Shown here one piece after another: positions 28,573 through 37,750 of a stretch of DNA of 64,000 nucleotides (positions are counted from its first letter, which is position 1; every line of letters begins with the position of its first letter). The position numbers were made by a program, and so were the translations under genes. This DNA is from an uncultured Colwellia sp. (GTDB lineage Bacteria > Pseudomonadota > Gammaproteobacteria > Enterobacterales > Alteromonadaceae). A model generated the notes under the pieces. The model was not told the origin of the DNA. It searched no databases and saw only the letters and a program-made list of their open reading frames with translations. The stretch is taken from the NCBI GenBank assembly GCA_913063325.1, contig CAJXYE010000001.1:1-64000 (forward strand), written 5' to 3'.

Positions 28573-30249
28573 ATGGATATTAAGCGTTGGGTATCAATAA
28601 CTGTACTGATTGTTGCCTCTTTTGCTATTACCTATTTAACGAATGATGGTTCACCAATTAGGTCAGCCAGTTTCATTTCAGTTTTACCTCCAATTATTGC
28701 TATCTCAGCAGCATTTATTCTTAGACAAGTTATTATTGCCTTATTTTTAGGTATTTGGTTTGGTTCATGGGTAATCGCAGGCAAAGACTTTATAGCTCTA
28801 TTTAAAGGCTTAGTGGATGTACCACAAAAATATGCCTTAAAGGTAATGAATGATACTGATCATATCTCTATCATTCTAATCACCTTGTTTATCAGTGGTA
28901 TGGTGGGGGTTATATCTACTAATGGTGGTTTGATTGGCTTAATTGAACATATTAAACGTTGGGCGGATAGCCGGAAAAACGTTCAGATAAGTACTGTTTT
29001 TATGGGTTTTATTATCTTCTTTGATGACTATGCAAATACATTAATTGTCGGTAATACTATGCGTACACTGACCGATAAAATGAAGGTTTCTCGAGAGAAA
29101 TTGGCCTATTTGGTGGATGCTACAGCCGCACCATTGGCATCTATAGCGCTAATTTCGATTTGGATCGGTTATGAAGTTGGCTTGATTGAAACAGCTATTG
29201 ATAGCATTGATGTCTTAAATGAACCTTATACTATTTTCTTACACTCAATTGCCTATAGTTTTTATCCTGTATTGACACTTGTTTTTGTTTTTTTTATAGC
29301 CTTTACCGGGAAGGATTTTGGCCCAATGTTGAGCGCAGAACAAAGAGCCATCTCAGGAGAGGCTACGCTAAATGCGGCAACTTCATTGGAAGTTTCAGTT
29401 GATAATCGACTATCTAGTTCATTAAACGCAATCCTTCCCATTCTCACTTTGATAATCACTGTTATTATTGGTATTTTATTAACGGGTCGAGGCAGTACTT
29501 TTATTGAAATATTGGGTAGTGCTAATTCACTTTTAGCCTTGTTGATTGGCGGTTTTTTAGGCTCTATTGTTGCCATTGTTATGACTATTACTCAAAAAAT
29601 TCTGCCAATAGAAGATACGATAAATGCTTGGACAAATGGATTAAGTAAAGTTACCTCTGCGCTCGTAATACTTGTTTTAAGTTGGTCGCTGGCTGAAATA
29701 ACCAAAGAACTAAATACAGCGAGCTATTTAGCGACAATAATAGGTGATGGGATTTACCCTGCTATATTTCCAGCTGTTGTTTTTGTATTAGCGGGCATGA
29801 TCTCTTTAGGAACAGGTACGAGTTGGGGCACTATGGGAATATTAATGCCGTTGGCTGTACCTGTGAGTTGGAGTTTAGTGTCAAATAGCAGTGGTTTTGT
29901 CGCCCCAGTGGACATGCATATTGTATACTCCTCTATTTCTTGTGTATTAGCTGGTGCCGTCTGGGGAGATCATTGTTCTCCAACTTCAGACACGACTATT
30001 CTGGCGTCTATGGCTTCTCAGTGTAACCATATAGAACATGTTAGAACACAAATGCCATATGCACTTGTTGTTGGCATCACTGCACTTCTAGGAACGTTGG
30101 CTGCAGGCTTTGGACTTTCATGGTGGATCGTTCTTATCACAACCACAACTTTGTTATGGTTTGGCTTGAATCGTTTTGGTCAATCTAGCGAGTTCCCCCC
30201 ATTATCTGAAACGGCTACTGAAAATATAGAACGGCTAAAAAACGCCTAA
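28573..30249 (+). CDS. NhaC-family Na+/H+ antiporter
   Basis: The 558-residue protein has about a dozen hydrophobic helices of the NhaC / C4-dicarboxylate-like type. Conserved stretches include GIWFGSWVIAGKDF, IIFFDDYANTLIVGNTMRTLTDKM, LVDATAAPLASIALISIWIGYEVGL, GTGTSWGTMGILMPLAVP and CVLAGAVWGDHCSPTSDTTILAS. It probably exchanges sodium for protons or imports a substrate with such coupling; the exact ion is not settled by sequence. A TAGGAGTAAAG ribosome binding site precedes the ATG. It is alone between fdx-tail copies 3 and 4. Confidence 0.88.
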   Translation: MDIKRWVSITVLIVASFAITYLTNDGSPIRSASFISVLPPIIAISAAFILRQVIIALFLGIWFGSWVIAGKDFIALFKGLVDVPQKYALKVMNDTDHISIILITLFISGMVGVISTNGGLIGLIEHIKRWADSRKNVQISTVFMGFIIFFDDYANTLIVGNTMRTLTDKMKVSREKLAYLVDATAAPLASIALISIWIGYEVGLIETAIDSIDVLNEPYTIFLHSIAYSFYPVLTLVFVFFIAFTGKDFGPMLSAEQRAISGEATLNAATSLEVSVDNRLSSSLNAILPILTLIITVIIGILLTGRGSTFIEILGSANSLLALLIGGFLGSIVAIVMTITQKILPIEDTINAWTNGLSKVTSALVILVLSWSLAEITKELNTASYLATIIGDGIYPAIFPAVVFVLAGMISLGTGTSWGTMGILMPLAVPVSWSLVSNSSGFVAPVDMHIVYSSISCVLAGAVWGDHCSPTSDTTILASMASQCNHIEHVRTQMPYALVVGITALLGTLAAGFGLSWWIVLITTTTLLWFGLNRFGQSSEFPPLSETATENIERLKNA

Positions 30250-30255
30250 TTTACT

Positions 30256-30333
30256 TTCTTCTAAAGAGAACATTGCATTAATAAGGTGTCAGTAAATCAC
30301 TAATTGTTAAAAGGGTAATCGCAGTGATTCTCT
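30256..30333 (+). repeat. fdx-tail repeat, copy 4 (degenerate)
   Basis: The in-frame codons read R-E-H-C-I-N-K-V-S-V-N-H-stop (30283-30303, TAA), followed by a decayed AAAGGGTAAT/CTTACCTT hairpin. It matches copies 2 and 3 upstream as well (CTAAAGAGAACAT..CATTAAT). It is the most degraded copy and the farthest from fdx. Confidence 0.65.
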
Positions 30334-30365
30334 TACCTTCCTTAAGCTTTATATGCATATAGAAG

Positions 30366-30974
30366 TTAAGTTCGATTATGGTATTCTAAGAGTAAACGAC
30401 TAATTTCTAATGGAGTTAAAACCTTGGTTGCCGCTCCATTATCAATCGCGCTTTGTGGCATGATGTCTACTTGAGATGACTCTGGTGATTGCACGATAGT
30501 GAGACCTCCGTGATGTTTTATATTGAGTAAACCTTCTGTACCGTCTTCACTAGCCCCACTCAATAAAATAGCAATACAGTACTTACCGAACACTTCCGCT
30601 GCCGAAGTAAAGAGTAGATCAATTGCAGGTCGGCTGTAATGTTCTTTTTTATCCAAAGAGAGAGAGTAACTATGTTTATTTTCTACATATAAATGGTAAC
30701 CACCTGGTGCAACATAAATAGTATTTGCTTTAGCTATTTCTTTATCACTGACTTCAATGACAGTTAAAGCACAATTACTCGCTATAGCTTCATTCATGGA
30801 GGTCTTAGTTCCGCCACTTGAGTGAATCACTAGTGTAATGATCAAGTTATAGTCATCAGGCAAGCTTGATAATATGGTTGTTATTGGTGTAATTGAGCCC
30901 GCAGAGCCTCCTATAAAGACTCTAAAGTCAGACATGCTCACTACTTTTTCGTTGGTATATCTTTGCTGGTTCAT
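30366..30974 (-). CDS. CheB-type methylesterase domain protein (no receiver)
   Basis: The 202-residue product consists of the CheB catalytic domain only. The Ser is in FIGGSAGSITPI, the His in LVIHSSGGTKTS and the Asp in LSGASEDGTEGLLNI, so the triad is kept. There is no N-terminal receiver. Such stand-alone CheB proteins occur next to CheR and hybrid kinases. Met 14 (MSDFRV, 30935) is an alternative start; both starts overlap the end of the CheR gene. It is the last gene of the minus-strand kinase-CheR-CheB operon and faces fdx-tail copy 4. Confidence 0.88.
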   Translation of the reverse strand: MNQQRYTNEKVVSMSDFRVFIGGSAGSITPITTILSSLPDDYNLIITLVIHSSGGTKTSMNEAIASNCALTVIEVSDKEIAKANTIYVAPGGYHLYVENKHSYSLSLDKKEHYSRPAIDLLFTSAAEVFGKYCIAILLSGASEDGTEGLLNIKHHGGLTIVQSPESSQVDIMPQSAIDNGAATKVLTPLEISRLLLEYHNRT

Positions 30975-31815
30975 CTATTGTTTTAAGCAAATTAATCAGT
31001 GGGGAGTTTAGTAGACTTTCTTTTTCGCCGATAACCAAATAACCATTTTGTACTAGTGAGTTATGAAATAAAGTCAAAGCATTATTTTGTGTGTTTAAAT
31101 CAAAATAGATCATCACGTTTCGGCACATAACCAACTGGGCTGAACAAAAAACCTTATCTTGTAAAATGTTATGGTGGCTGAAACTAATGTGGTCCAGCAG
31201 GTGTTGAGAGAGTTTGTGCTTATTATATGCTGTTGAGAAGTAATTACTTAAACTTGATGTGCCCCCACTAGCTTGATAACGCGTAGCGTCTTCTTTATTA
31301 AGTGCTTTAGTTAATACACCTGTTTTGGCTTGTTTGAGTACATCAGTGTTTATATCGGTGGCGTGAATTTGTGTATTCTTTAACAAACCAGCCTCCTCTA
31401 GCAATATTGCCATTGAATAAGCTTCCTCCCCTGTGGCACAGCCAGCAATCCAAATATCACGGCGGGGAAAGCTTTCTAAATAAGGCAAAACAGACTCTCT
31501 AAGGCTCAAGAAAGAAGTTGGATGCCTGAATAATTCTGATATATTGACAGTAAGGCGATTAATAAAATTAGCTTGGCACTGTGCTGAATAGAGCAGCTTT
31601 GGAATTAGCTCAGAAATACTCTTTACGTTTTCATCAATGACTAATTGCTTAATACGCCTTTTAATAGATGCCCTTGCATAACCACTTAAATCGTAGCCTA
31701 ACTTTTCCTTAATCGCTGTAATAAGCAAATCAATTTCAATATTTTCAGTTCGCAGCGCTTCTGTAATATCCTGTTCATCCAAAATAGGTGTTTCCTTGGC
31801 TAAAGTTATAACCAT
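30928..31815 (-). CDS. CheR-type protein-glutamate methyltransferase
   Basis: The 295-residue product has the N-terminal helical CheR domain and the AdoMet-binding domain (WIAGCATGEEAYSMAILLEE; ATDINTDVL; VMCRNVMIYFDL). The NISELFRHP stretch corresponds to the typical NVTEFFRDP. Its start overlaps the stop of the hybrid kinase by ten bases. Its target is likely a protein of the same signalling complex rather than the chemoreceptors of the large che operon, which has its own CheR. Confidence 0.9.
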   Translation of the reverse strand: MVITLAKETPILDEQDITEALRTENIEIDLLITAIKEKLGYDLSGYARASIKRRIKQLVIDENVKSISELIPKLLYSAQCQANFINRLTVNISELFRHPTSFLSLRESVLPYLESFPRRDIWIAGCATGEEAYSMAILLEEAGLLKNTQIHATDINTDVLKQAKTGVLTKALNKEDATRYQASGGTSSLSNYFSTAYNKHKLSQHLLDHISFSHHNILQDKVFCSAQLVMCRNVMIYFDLNTQNNALTLFHNSLVQNGYLVIGEKESLLNSPLINLLKTIDEPAKIYQRKSSEHV

Positions 31816-34800
31816 AACTTCATCATAGTTAATAACTGAGCAACATCTACTGGCTTCGACATATAATCATTGGCCCCGGCGGTTAAACACTTATCTTTAT
31901 CGCCGGGCATTGCATTAGCTGTTACTGCAATTATAGCTAGCTCTTTAAATGCATTTATTTCTCTGATCTTCTTCATTGTTTGATAACCATCCATTCCCGG
32001 CATCATAATATCCATCAGTACTAATTCAATATCTGGATGCTCATTAAGCATATCAATGGATTGTTGGCCACTCGATGCGATTCTAACCTTTAATTTTTCT
32101 TTTCTAAGTACTTTCGCGAGTGCAAAGGTATTACGCATGTCGTCATCAACTAGCAGAATCGTTCTGTTTTCAACGTTGACATCAGATTGGTGTGTAGAAT
32201 CAAGCTCTGTTGGTGTATTTATTTGATTGAATGATGAATAATTATTTTGCTTATCATCAGGAATATTGGCAACTTCGTTAGCAAATAAATGAATTTCATC
32301 GAGCAATCTTTCGGGTGATCTTGCTGATTTAACAATAACATTTCCGGTATAGGGCGATAAACGAGATAAATCCTCTTCAGACATATCGCGACCAGAGTAA
32401 ATAAATACGGTAGGTAGACTAACGTTAGAGTCCGATGAGGCTAATTCAAGAAATTCAAAGCCTGAAATTTCAGGTAAGTCTAGATCTAGAATAATAGCAT
32501 CATAGGAATTTTCTTTTAATAGGGTTAATGCTTCTTGAGCGTTATCAACACCGAAAGTCGTTACTTTTTCTTTAGCCAATAGCGTATTCATCGCAAATAA
32601 AGCATTTTTATCATTTTCTACTATGAGTATATTCAGGTGTCTTTGTTCTTTAGCGAATGACTCTATAATTTCAGTTAACCGTTGATGAGCAACAGGTTTT
32701 GTTGATTTATCACTAATGCCGGCAATATTCATGGTATCGATATTATCTAAAGCACTGACTAAGTGAATTGGGATATGCTTTAATTTCTGGTTTGATCGTA
32801 TATTTTTCGCAACTTCGCCTCCGTCTAGTTTAGGAAGCATATAATCAAGTACAATACCGTCTATAGGATACTGTGTGGCCAAAACTAAGCCACTTTCACC
32901 ATCAGTAGCAACTATCGCCTGACAATCTTGTCGGTGACAAGCATTAAAAACAATACGCGCAAATGGCACATCATCTTCTATTATCAAAATTAATTTCTTA
33001 GATTGCTCCAAATTATTTCTATCATCTTCAAAAGGAGGGGGTAAACAAACAAAATTTTGTTCGCGTACATTAGTTGCTAATATAGTTGAATCGACATCAT
33101 TGTCAGCTTCTTCAGTGGGTCTGTGGGGGATATAAGGTAAACTCAATGAAAAGCGACTGCCTTTGCCAACTTCACTCTCTAACTTAATATCACCGCCAAG
33201 TAACTTCGCGAAACTTAAAGCTATTGATAGACCTAGTCCTGTTCCGCCATATGTTCTACTTGTTGTACCATCAGCTTGTTGAAAGGCTTCAAATATTGCT
33301 TGGTGCTTTTCTTTGGCGACACCTATGCCAGTGTCAGTTACACAAAATATTAATTTCTGTGCTGGCATTGATTCGTGGGATTCTTGTTCCTTAAAGGAAA
33401 GTGTTAGATTAATTTCACCTTGTTCAGTAAACTTTAGTGCGTTACTTATCAAGTTAGTAATTATTTGATGAAGCTTACCACCATCAACAATAAAGTCGTT
33501 TGGAAAGTTATCTGCTAAGTTTATGTGGAAACTCAACTTTTTATCTTCGACCATATGTGTGAATTTACGTTTAATTGCGCCAATAAAGTCATCAACGCTG
33601 ACAGTATCATCGATCACTTGCATCTGACCAGCTTCAACCTTAGATAAGTCCAATATTTCATTAATCAGTTCTAACAAGCTACGACCGCTCTCTTGAATAA
33701 CTTCTGCAGACTCTACTTCGTCATCAGACAAGTTGTTATCGTCGTTTTGTGCTAATGATCTCGACAAAATAAGTAAGCTATTGAGAGGAGTACGTAATTC
33801 GTGAGACATATTTGCTAGAAATTCACTTTTATATTTACTCGATTCCTCAAGTGCAACTGCCTTTTCTTCCATTTCTCTATTGGTTTTTTCTAAAGCCGCT
33901 TGCTGATTTTTTATTGCATCAGTTTTAACAGATAAAGCTTCATTGGTGACTCGTAACTCTTCTTGTTGCGTTTGCAATTCTTCTGATTGCACTTGACTTT
34001 CTTTTAACATAGTCAAAACATTTTCATTTTGGTTTATGTTTATAAAAGAAACGGCTAGTACTTCACTTACTATTTTTAAGAAGGTTAACGATTTATCTGG
34101 TGTTTCTGTTAGCCAAGCTAATTCAATTACAGCGATCACTTTATCATTATAAATAATAGGGTAAATGATGAGTGATTGAGGTTTTACCTCACCAAAGCTA
34201 CTACTAATATCATAGTAATTATTAGGAACTGTGGTGATATGTAATGGCTTTTTATTTAGGGCTGCTTGACCAATAAGTCCTTCACCTAGCCCTATTATCT
34301 TTAACTTTGGTAGTTGCTGCTCTAAAGCGTAGGTGGCGAAAGGTTTTAATCCATTTTCATCTAACCAATACAAAGCGCCAAGATGGCATTGTAGGTAACG
34401 TACTAAATATGAGAGTAACTGATTTGATACTTGGGTTTTATCTTGCGACTTTCGTATAATATTATTTACCTCAGAAATGCCACTTTCTAACCATTCTCTG
34501 GCTTTGACAGTATTTCTACTATCATTGATGCTTTGCAACATCTGATTATAGCCTAGTGCTAATTGGCCAATTTCATCTTTGCGGGTTTCTATTAATCTCT
34601 GGCTTAAATCGCCATCGCTACTGGCAATATATTGCAGCGCATCATGAACATTTTCTAAACGAGCAGACACTAATCTCTTGAACATTAGAAACAATAATAT
34701 AACAGTCGAAGATACTGCTATGAGTACAATAAAAGTTATTTCGTCATTAAGTGAAGAAGCATTAATTAATCGCTCCTCAATAGGAATTTGAACTTCTAAT

Positions 34801-35393
34801 ACACCTCTAACATCGTTGAGTTGCCAACCATCCTTAGGTGTTTGGGGGTGAATGTTATGGCAATCCACACATGCTTGTTGAGTCATAGTGTCGGCAATTG
34901 CTACACGGACGACTTCTTTTCCGTCAATAAAATCGACTTGTGAAAAGGTCTTAATTTCATTATCTTTTAATGCAGACCAAGCGTTATTGGCAAAGCTATC
35001 AAGCGTCCTATTTTCTCTGTTGGGGAAAGGGTAAGGGCTATATAATTTTAAGGCGATAATACCTTGCTTAGTAAATTCTTCACTTATTTCGTGAATAAAT
35101 GTAGCAGGTAAAGGGATAACTTTATTTATCCCTTCATGATCATAGTTCGCAGTAACATCAGAAGTGCCAAGTACCTTTTTAATGACATTTTTTGTGTAAT
35201 AACTTCGAATGTTTTTGTATTGCTTTACCGTGTTTTCTGCTGTTGATATGGCAGACTTTATCGTATGTTCTTGTGTTACAGAAGGAACATAAACTATTAG
35301 AATAATAATAACGAAAACAAAAATAAGGATAAGAGGGGTAAATAATCGTGTACTGAGTCTTTCTAAAAAATTAACATTATCTTTCATCGACAT
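31806..35393 (-). CDS. haem-binding hybrid histidine kinase (DUF3365-HAMP-GAF-HisKA-HATPase-3xREC)
   Basis: The 1195-residue product has a membrane helix at about 18-38. A periplasmic DUF3365/Tll0287-like domain follows with a c-type haem motif, Cys175-Val-Asp-Cys-His179. After a second helix at about 218-238 come HAMP, a GAF domain (about 305-455), a coiled coil rich in Q and E (460-520), HisKA with phosphoacceptor His531 (SHELRTPLNSLL) and HATPase (GTGLGLSIA). Three receivers end the protein (Asp in LDYMLPKLDG, LDLDLPEISG and LMDIMMPGMDG). It probably senses redox state or a gas through covalent haem. ATG 35393 follows GGAG. It heads an operon with CheR- and CheB-like genes, 109 bp after the REC-GGDEF-EAL gene on the same strand. 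Confidence 0.93.
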   Translation of the reverse strand: MSMKDNVNFLERLSTRLFTPLILIFVFVIIILIVYVPSVTQEHTIKSAISTAENTVKQYKNIRSYYTKNVIKKVLGTSDVTANYDHEGINKVIPLPATFIHEISEEFTKQGIIALKLYSPYPFPNRENRTLDSFANNAWSALKDNEIKTFSQVDFIDGKEVVRVAIADTMTQQACVDCHNIHPQTPKDGWQLNDVRGVLEVQIPIEERLINASSLNDEITFIVLIAVSSTVILLFLMFKRLVSARLENVHDALQYIASSDGDLSQRLIETRKDEIGQLALGYNQMLQSINDSRNTVKAREWLESGISEVNNIIRKSQDKTQVSNQLLSYLVRYLQCHLGALYWLDENGLKPFATYALEQQLPKLKIIGLGEGLIGQAALNKKPLHITTVPNNYYDISSSFGEVKPQSLIIYPIIYNDKVIAVIELAWLTETPDKSLTFLKIVSEVLAVSFININQNENVLTMLKESQVQSEELQTQQEELRVTNEALSVKTDAIKNQQAALEKTNREMEEKAVALEESSKYKSEFLANMSHELRTPLNSLLILSRSLAQNDDNNLSDDEVESAEVIQESGRSLLELINEILDLSKVEAGQMQVIDDTVSVDDFIGAIKRKFTHMVEDKKLSFHINLADNFPNDFIVDGGKLHQIITNLISNALKFTEQGEINLTLSFKEQESHESMPAQKLIFCVTDTGIGVAKEKHQAIFEAFQQADGTTSRTYGGTGLGLSIALSFAKLLGGDIKLESEVGKGSRFSLSLPYIPHRPTEEADNDVDSTILATNVREQNFVCLPPPFEDDRNNLEQSKKLILIIEDDVPFARIVFNACHRQDCQAIVATDGESGLVLATQYPIDGIVLDYMLPKLDGGEVAKNIRSNQKLKHIPIHLVSALDNIDTMNIAGISDKSTKPVAHQRLTEIIESFAKEQRHLNILIVENDKNALFAMNTLLAKEKVTTFGVDNAQEALTLLKENSYDAIILDLDLPEISGFEFLELASSDSNVSLPTVFIYSGRDMSEEDLSRLSPYTGNVIVKSARSPERLLDEIHLFANEVANIPDDKQNNYSSFNQINTPTELDSTHQSDVNVENRTILLVDDDMRNTFALAKVLRKEKLKVRIASSGQQSIDMLNEHPDIELVLMDIMMPGMDGYQTMKKIREINAFKELAIIAVTANAMPGDKDKCLTAGANDYMSKPVDVAQLLTMMKLWL

Positions 35394-35502
35394 AAATCAA
35401 TAACTCCAACAAGTAACGGGCATTAATATAGAAAATACTAATGTTTTCTAAGTGGCTCACGCTCTAATTAATTATTTTATTAATTAGAGCTTTTTAAAAA
35501 AC

Positions 35503-37266
35503 TTAGCCACTTGCCACCAAACTTTTATCCAGCCAAGTTTCAAGCTCTTGTGCGGGTAAAGGTTTACTAAAAAAATAACCTTGCGCGAAGTCACAATCTT
35601 CAGATTTAAGAAAATCCCATTGCTCTTGTGTCTCAATTCCTTCAGCGATAACAACTAACCCTAAGCCATGCGCCATTGCAATTATTGCATGGATTAACAC
35701 CATATCTTCTCTGTCTTCGGGAATACCTTTAACAAAACTTCTATCAATTTTTACGGTATTTATTGGGCAACGTTTTAAGTAACTCAATGCTGAATAACCG
35801 GTACCAAAATCATCTACAGACAAGCTAATGCCTAATGCTCTGATTGCTGATAATTGATTATTAATTTCAGACGAATCTTCTAGCAATAAACCTTCTGTAA
35901 TCTCAATTTCAATATCTTCAGGTGCTATTTTTTTGGTTTTTATCGCCTTTTCTATGGTTTTAAACCAAAGTGAATTTTTGAATTGTAATGTTGACGCATT
36001 TACTGCGACTTTTAGCGTCATAGGTAATCTTTTGTTGATTTCTGTAATCGTTTCAATCGATTGTTCGAACACCCAAGCACCAAGCTCATGTATTAATCCG
36101 CTAGACTCGGCAATAGGGATAAAATAATCAGGAGGAATGCTACCTAACTCGCTATTTGTCCAGCGTAAAAGGGCTTCAACCCCAATAGGTTGTCCGGTGT
36201 TGCAATTAACAACCGGCTGATAATGAACGGAAAATTCGTTCTTTTTCCTTGCATGGCGTAATTGCTTTTCTACGGATAATCGTCGATGAGCTGCTTGATC
36301 CATGTCATTAGAGAAAAAACTAAAAGTATTTTTCCCTAATTCTTTTGATTTATACATAGCAATATCTGCATAATCAACCAACTTATCAGCATCGTCTATT
36401 TGATCTGGATAAATACAAACACCAACACTTACACTAAGGGAAATCTCTTCATTTTCAATAAAAATTGGTTTTCTGGCTATGTCTAATATCTCTGTTATTC
36501 GACTGATAAGGAATTGAGAATCGCTGATATCGGTTAATAAAATTACAAATTCATCACCACCAAATCTAGCAACGGTATCTGTTTTTCTTACTAGTTCACT
36601 AAACCTATTTGCTATTTCAATAAGTACTGCGTCACCTATCTTATGACCGAGTGTATCGTTAACTGATTTAAATCCGTCTAAATCTATAAATAACAAGGCA
36701 AATTCACTTTTGTCTCTATCTGAACGTGAAGCTGCTCGTTCTATTTCAAGAAATAGTCTTCGTCTATTTGGTAAACTTGTTAACATGTCATGATCGGCGA
36801 GAAATTTATTTTTATCCTCAAGTTTATTCCGATTAAAAATTTCTCGCTCTAACCCGAATCTTAACCGCCATAACTCCATGAAAAGTGATATTTTTGCGGC
36901 TAATATACTGGGTTGAATTGGCTTTGTAATATAATCAATGGCACCGGAAGAGTAGCCTTTTAATATATGCTGTTCATCTCTATGAACTGCAGTGACAAAA
37001 ATGATGGGAATATGAAGAGTTTGCTCTTCTTCTCTTAGTAATTCAGCTGTTTCGTAGCCGTCCATTATCGGCATTTGTACATCGAGTAAAATTAGAGCTA
37101 AATTATTTAATCCAATGGCTTTTACTAACGCTTCTTCGCCGGAAGATGCTTCGATAAGATCAGCATCGATTGATTTGAGTAATTGCCTTAATGCAAACCT
37201 ATTTGCTGAAACGTCATCTACAATTAAAATTGAAGGTTTAAATTTTTCTATAGTTCTTTTACCCAT
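35503..37266 (-). CDS. response regulator with REC-GGDEF-EAL domains
   Basis: The 587-residue cytosolic protein has a receiver (SILIVDDVSANRFALRQ; Asp in LILLDVQMPIMDG; DYITKPI), then a GGDEF domain with RxxD (RKTD) and intact GGDEF in ARFGGDEFVILL. The EAL domain is also intact (GVEALLRW, DDFGTGYSALSYLKR, EGIETQEQWDF). Both activities look possible, so phosphorylation may shift the balance of c-di-GMP synthesis and breakdown. It is transcribed just upstream of the hybrid kinase, its likely partner. An AAGGATTG box lies before the ATG. Confidence 0.94.
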   Translation of the reverse strand: MGKRTIEKFKPSILIVDDVSANRFALRQLLKSIDADLIEASSGEEALVKAIGLNNLALILLDVQMPIMDGYETAELLREEEQTLHIPIIFVTAVHRDEQHILKGYSSGAIDYITKPIQPSILAAKISLFMELWRLRFGLEREIFNRNKLEDKNKFLADHDMLTSLPNRRRLFLEIERAASRSDRDKSEFALLFIDLDGFKSVNDTLGHKIGDAVLIEIANRFSELVRKTDTVARFGGDEFVILLTDISDSQFLISRITEILDIARKPIFIENEEISLSVSVGVCIYPDQIDDADKLVDYADIAMYKSKELGKNTFSFFSNDMDQAAHRRLSVEKQLRHARKKNEFSVHYQPVVNCNTGQPIGVEALLRWTNSELGSIPPDYFIPIAESSGLIHELGAWVFEQSIETITEINKRLPMTLKVAVNASTLQFKNSLWFKTIEKAIKTKKIAPEDIEIEITEGLLLEDSSEINNQLSAIRALGISLSVDDFGTGYSALSYLKRCPINTVKIDRSFVKGIPEDREDMVLIHAIIAMAHGLGLVVIAEGIETQEQWDFLKSEDCDFAQGYFFSKPLPAQELETWLDKSLVASG

Positions 37267-37750
37267 TTAATTACAATCCTTTTTCTTGCACGCTACTACT
37301 CGGGTAAGTGGCTTTACTAAGCGTGAATTATAAAAGTTTGGTCGTCATAGTACTTAAATAAACTTGGATAATACAGTGTGTTATTTTGCTATTTAACAAA
37401 GTAATGTCTAAATTAATCAAGAAAATAGAATGATCAGGTGAATCTATTTGTCATTGAGTATAGTCGAGATTTAAAATCACTAAATTTTTATGGGAAATTA
37501 AAGTTTATCTCTTTCAAATAGGGCTAAACTACCATAACTACATTAGAACATTTATTAAAGTATTCATACTTTTTGAATCTATAATGTTCATAAAGAAGGT
37601 ATTATGTAATTTCGGAGTGAATATCGAAATAAAGTTTCAATCTATTTCAATAGGAATTTTTACTTGATAGAAACAATTATAATGTAAAGTCGACTCTAGA
37701 TTTTTGGTTACTTGAAATCATTTCAACCTGTAGATAATGAGAATTCGTTT
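37267..37750. other. 484-bp AT-rich divergent intergenic region
   Basis: This lies between the divergent REC-GGDEF-EAL gene and the small exported protein gene. It is very AT-rich and should hold both promoters. I see no gene, palindrome or known repeat in it. Confidence 0.5.

Larger units (their letters stand above)
28289..30303 (+). mobile_element. putative integrated element 3 at the fdx 3' end
   Basis: This 2.0-kb block is bounded by fdx-tail copies 3 and 4. It carries only an NhaC-type antiporter gene, which ends 34 bp before the copy-4 tail codons. No recombinase gene is present. Like the other blocks, it is inferred from the flanking repeats only. Confidence 0.35.

Noticed and set aside
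19764-30303. Integron-type cassette array as explanation of the repeated blocks
   Set aside because: No intI or attC-type folded sites are seen. The repeats are fdx coding tails plus a terminator, and one block has several genes in an operon. Site-specific integration at a gene end fits better.
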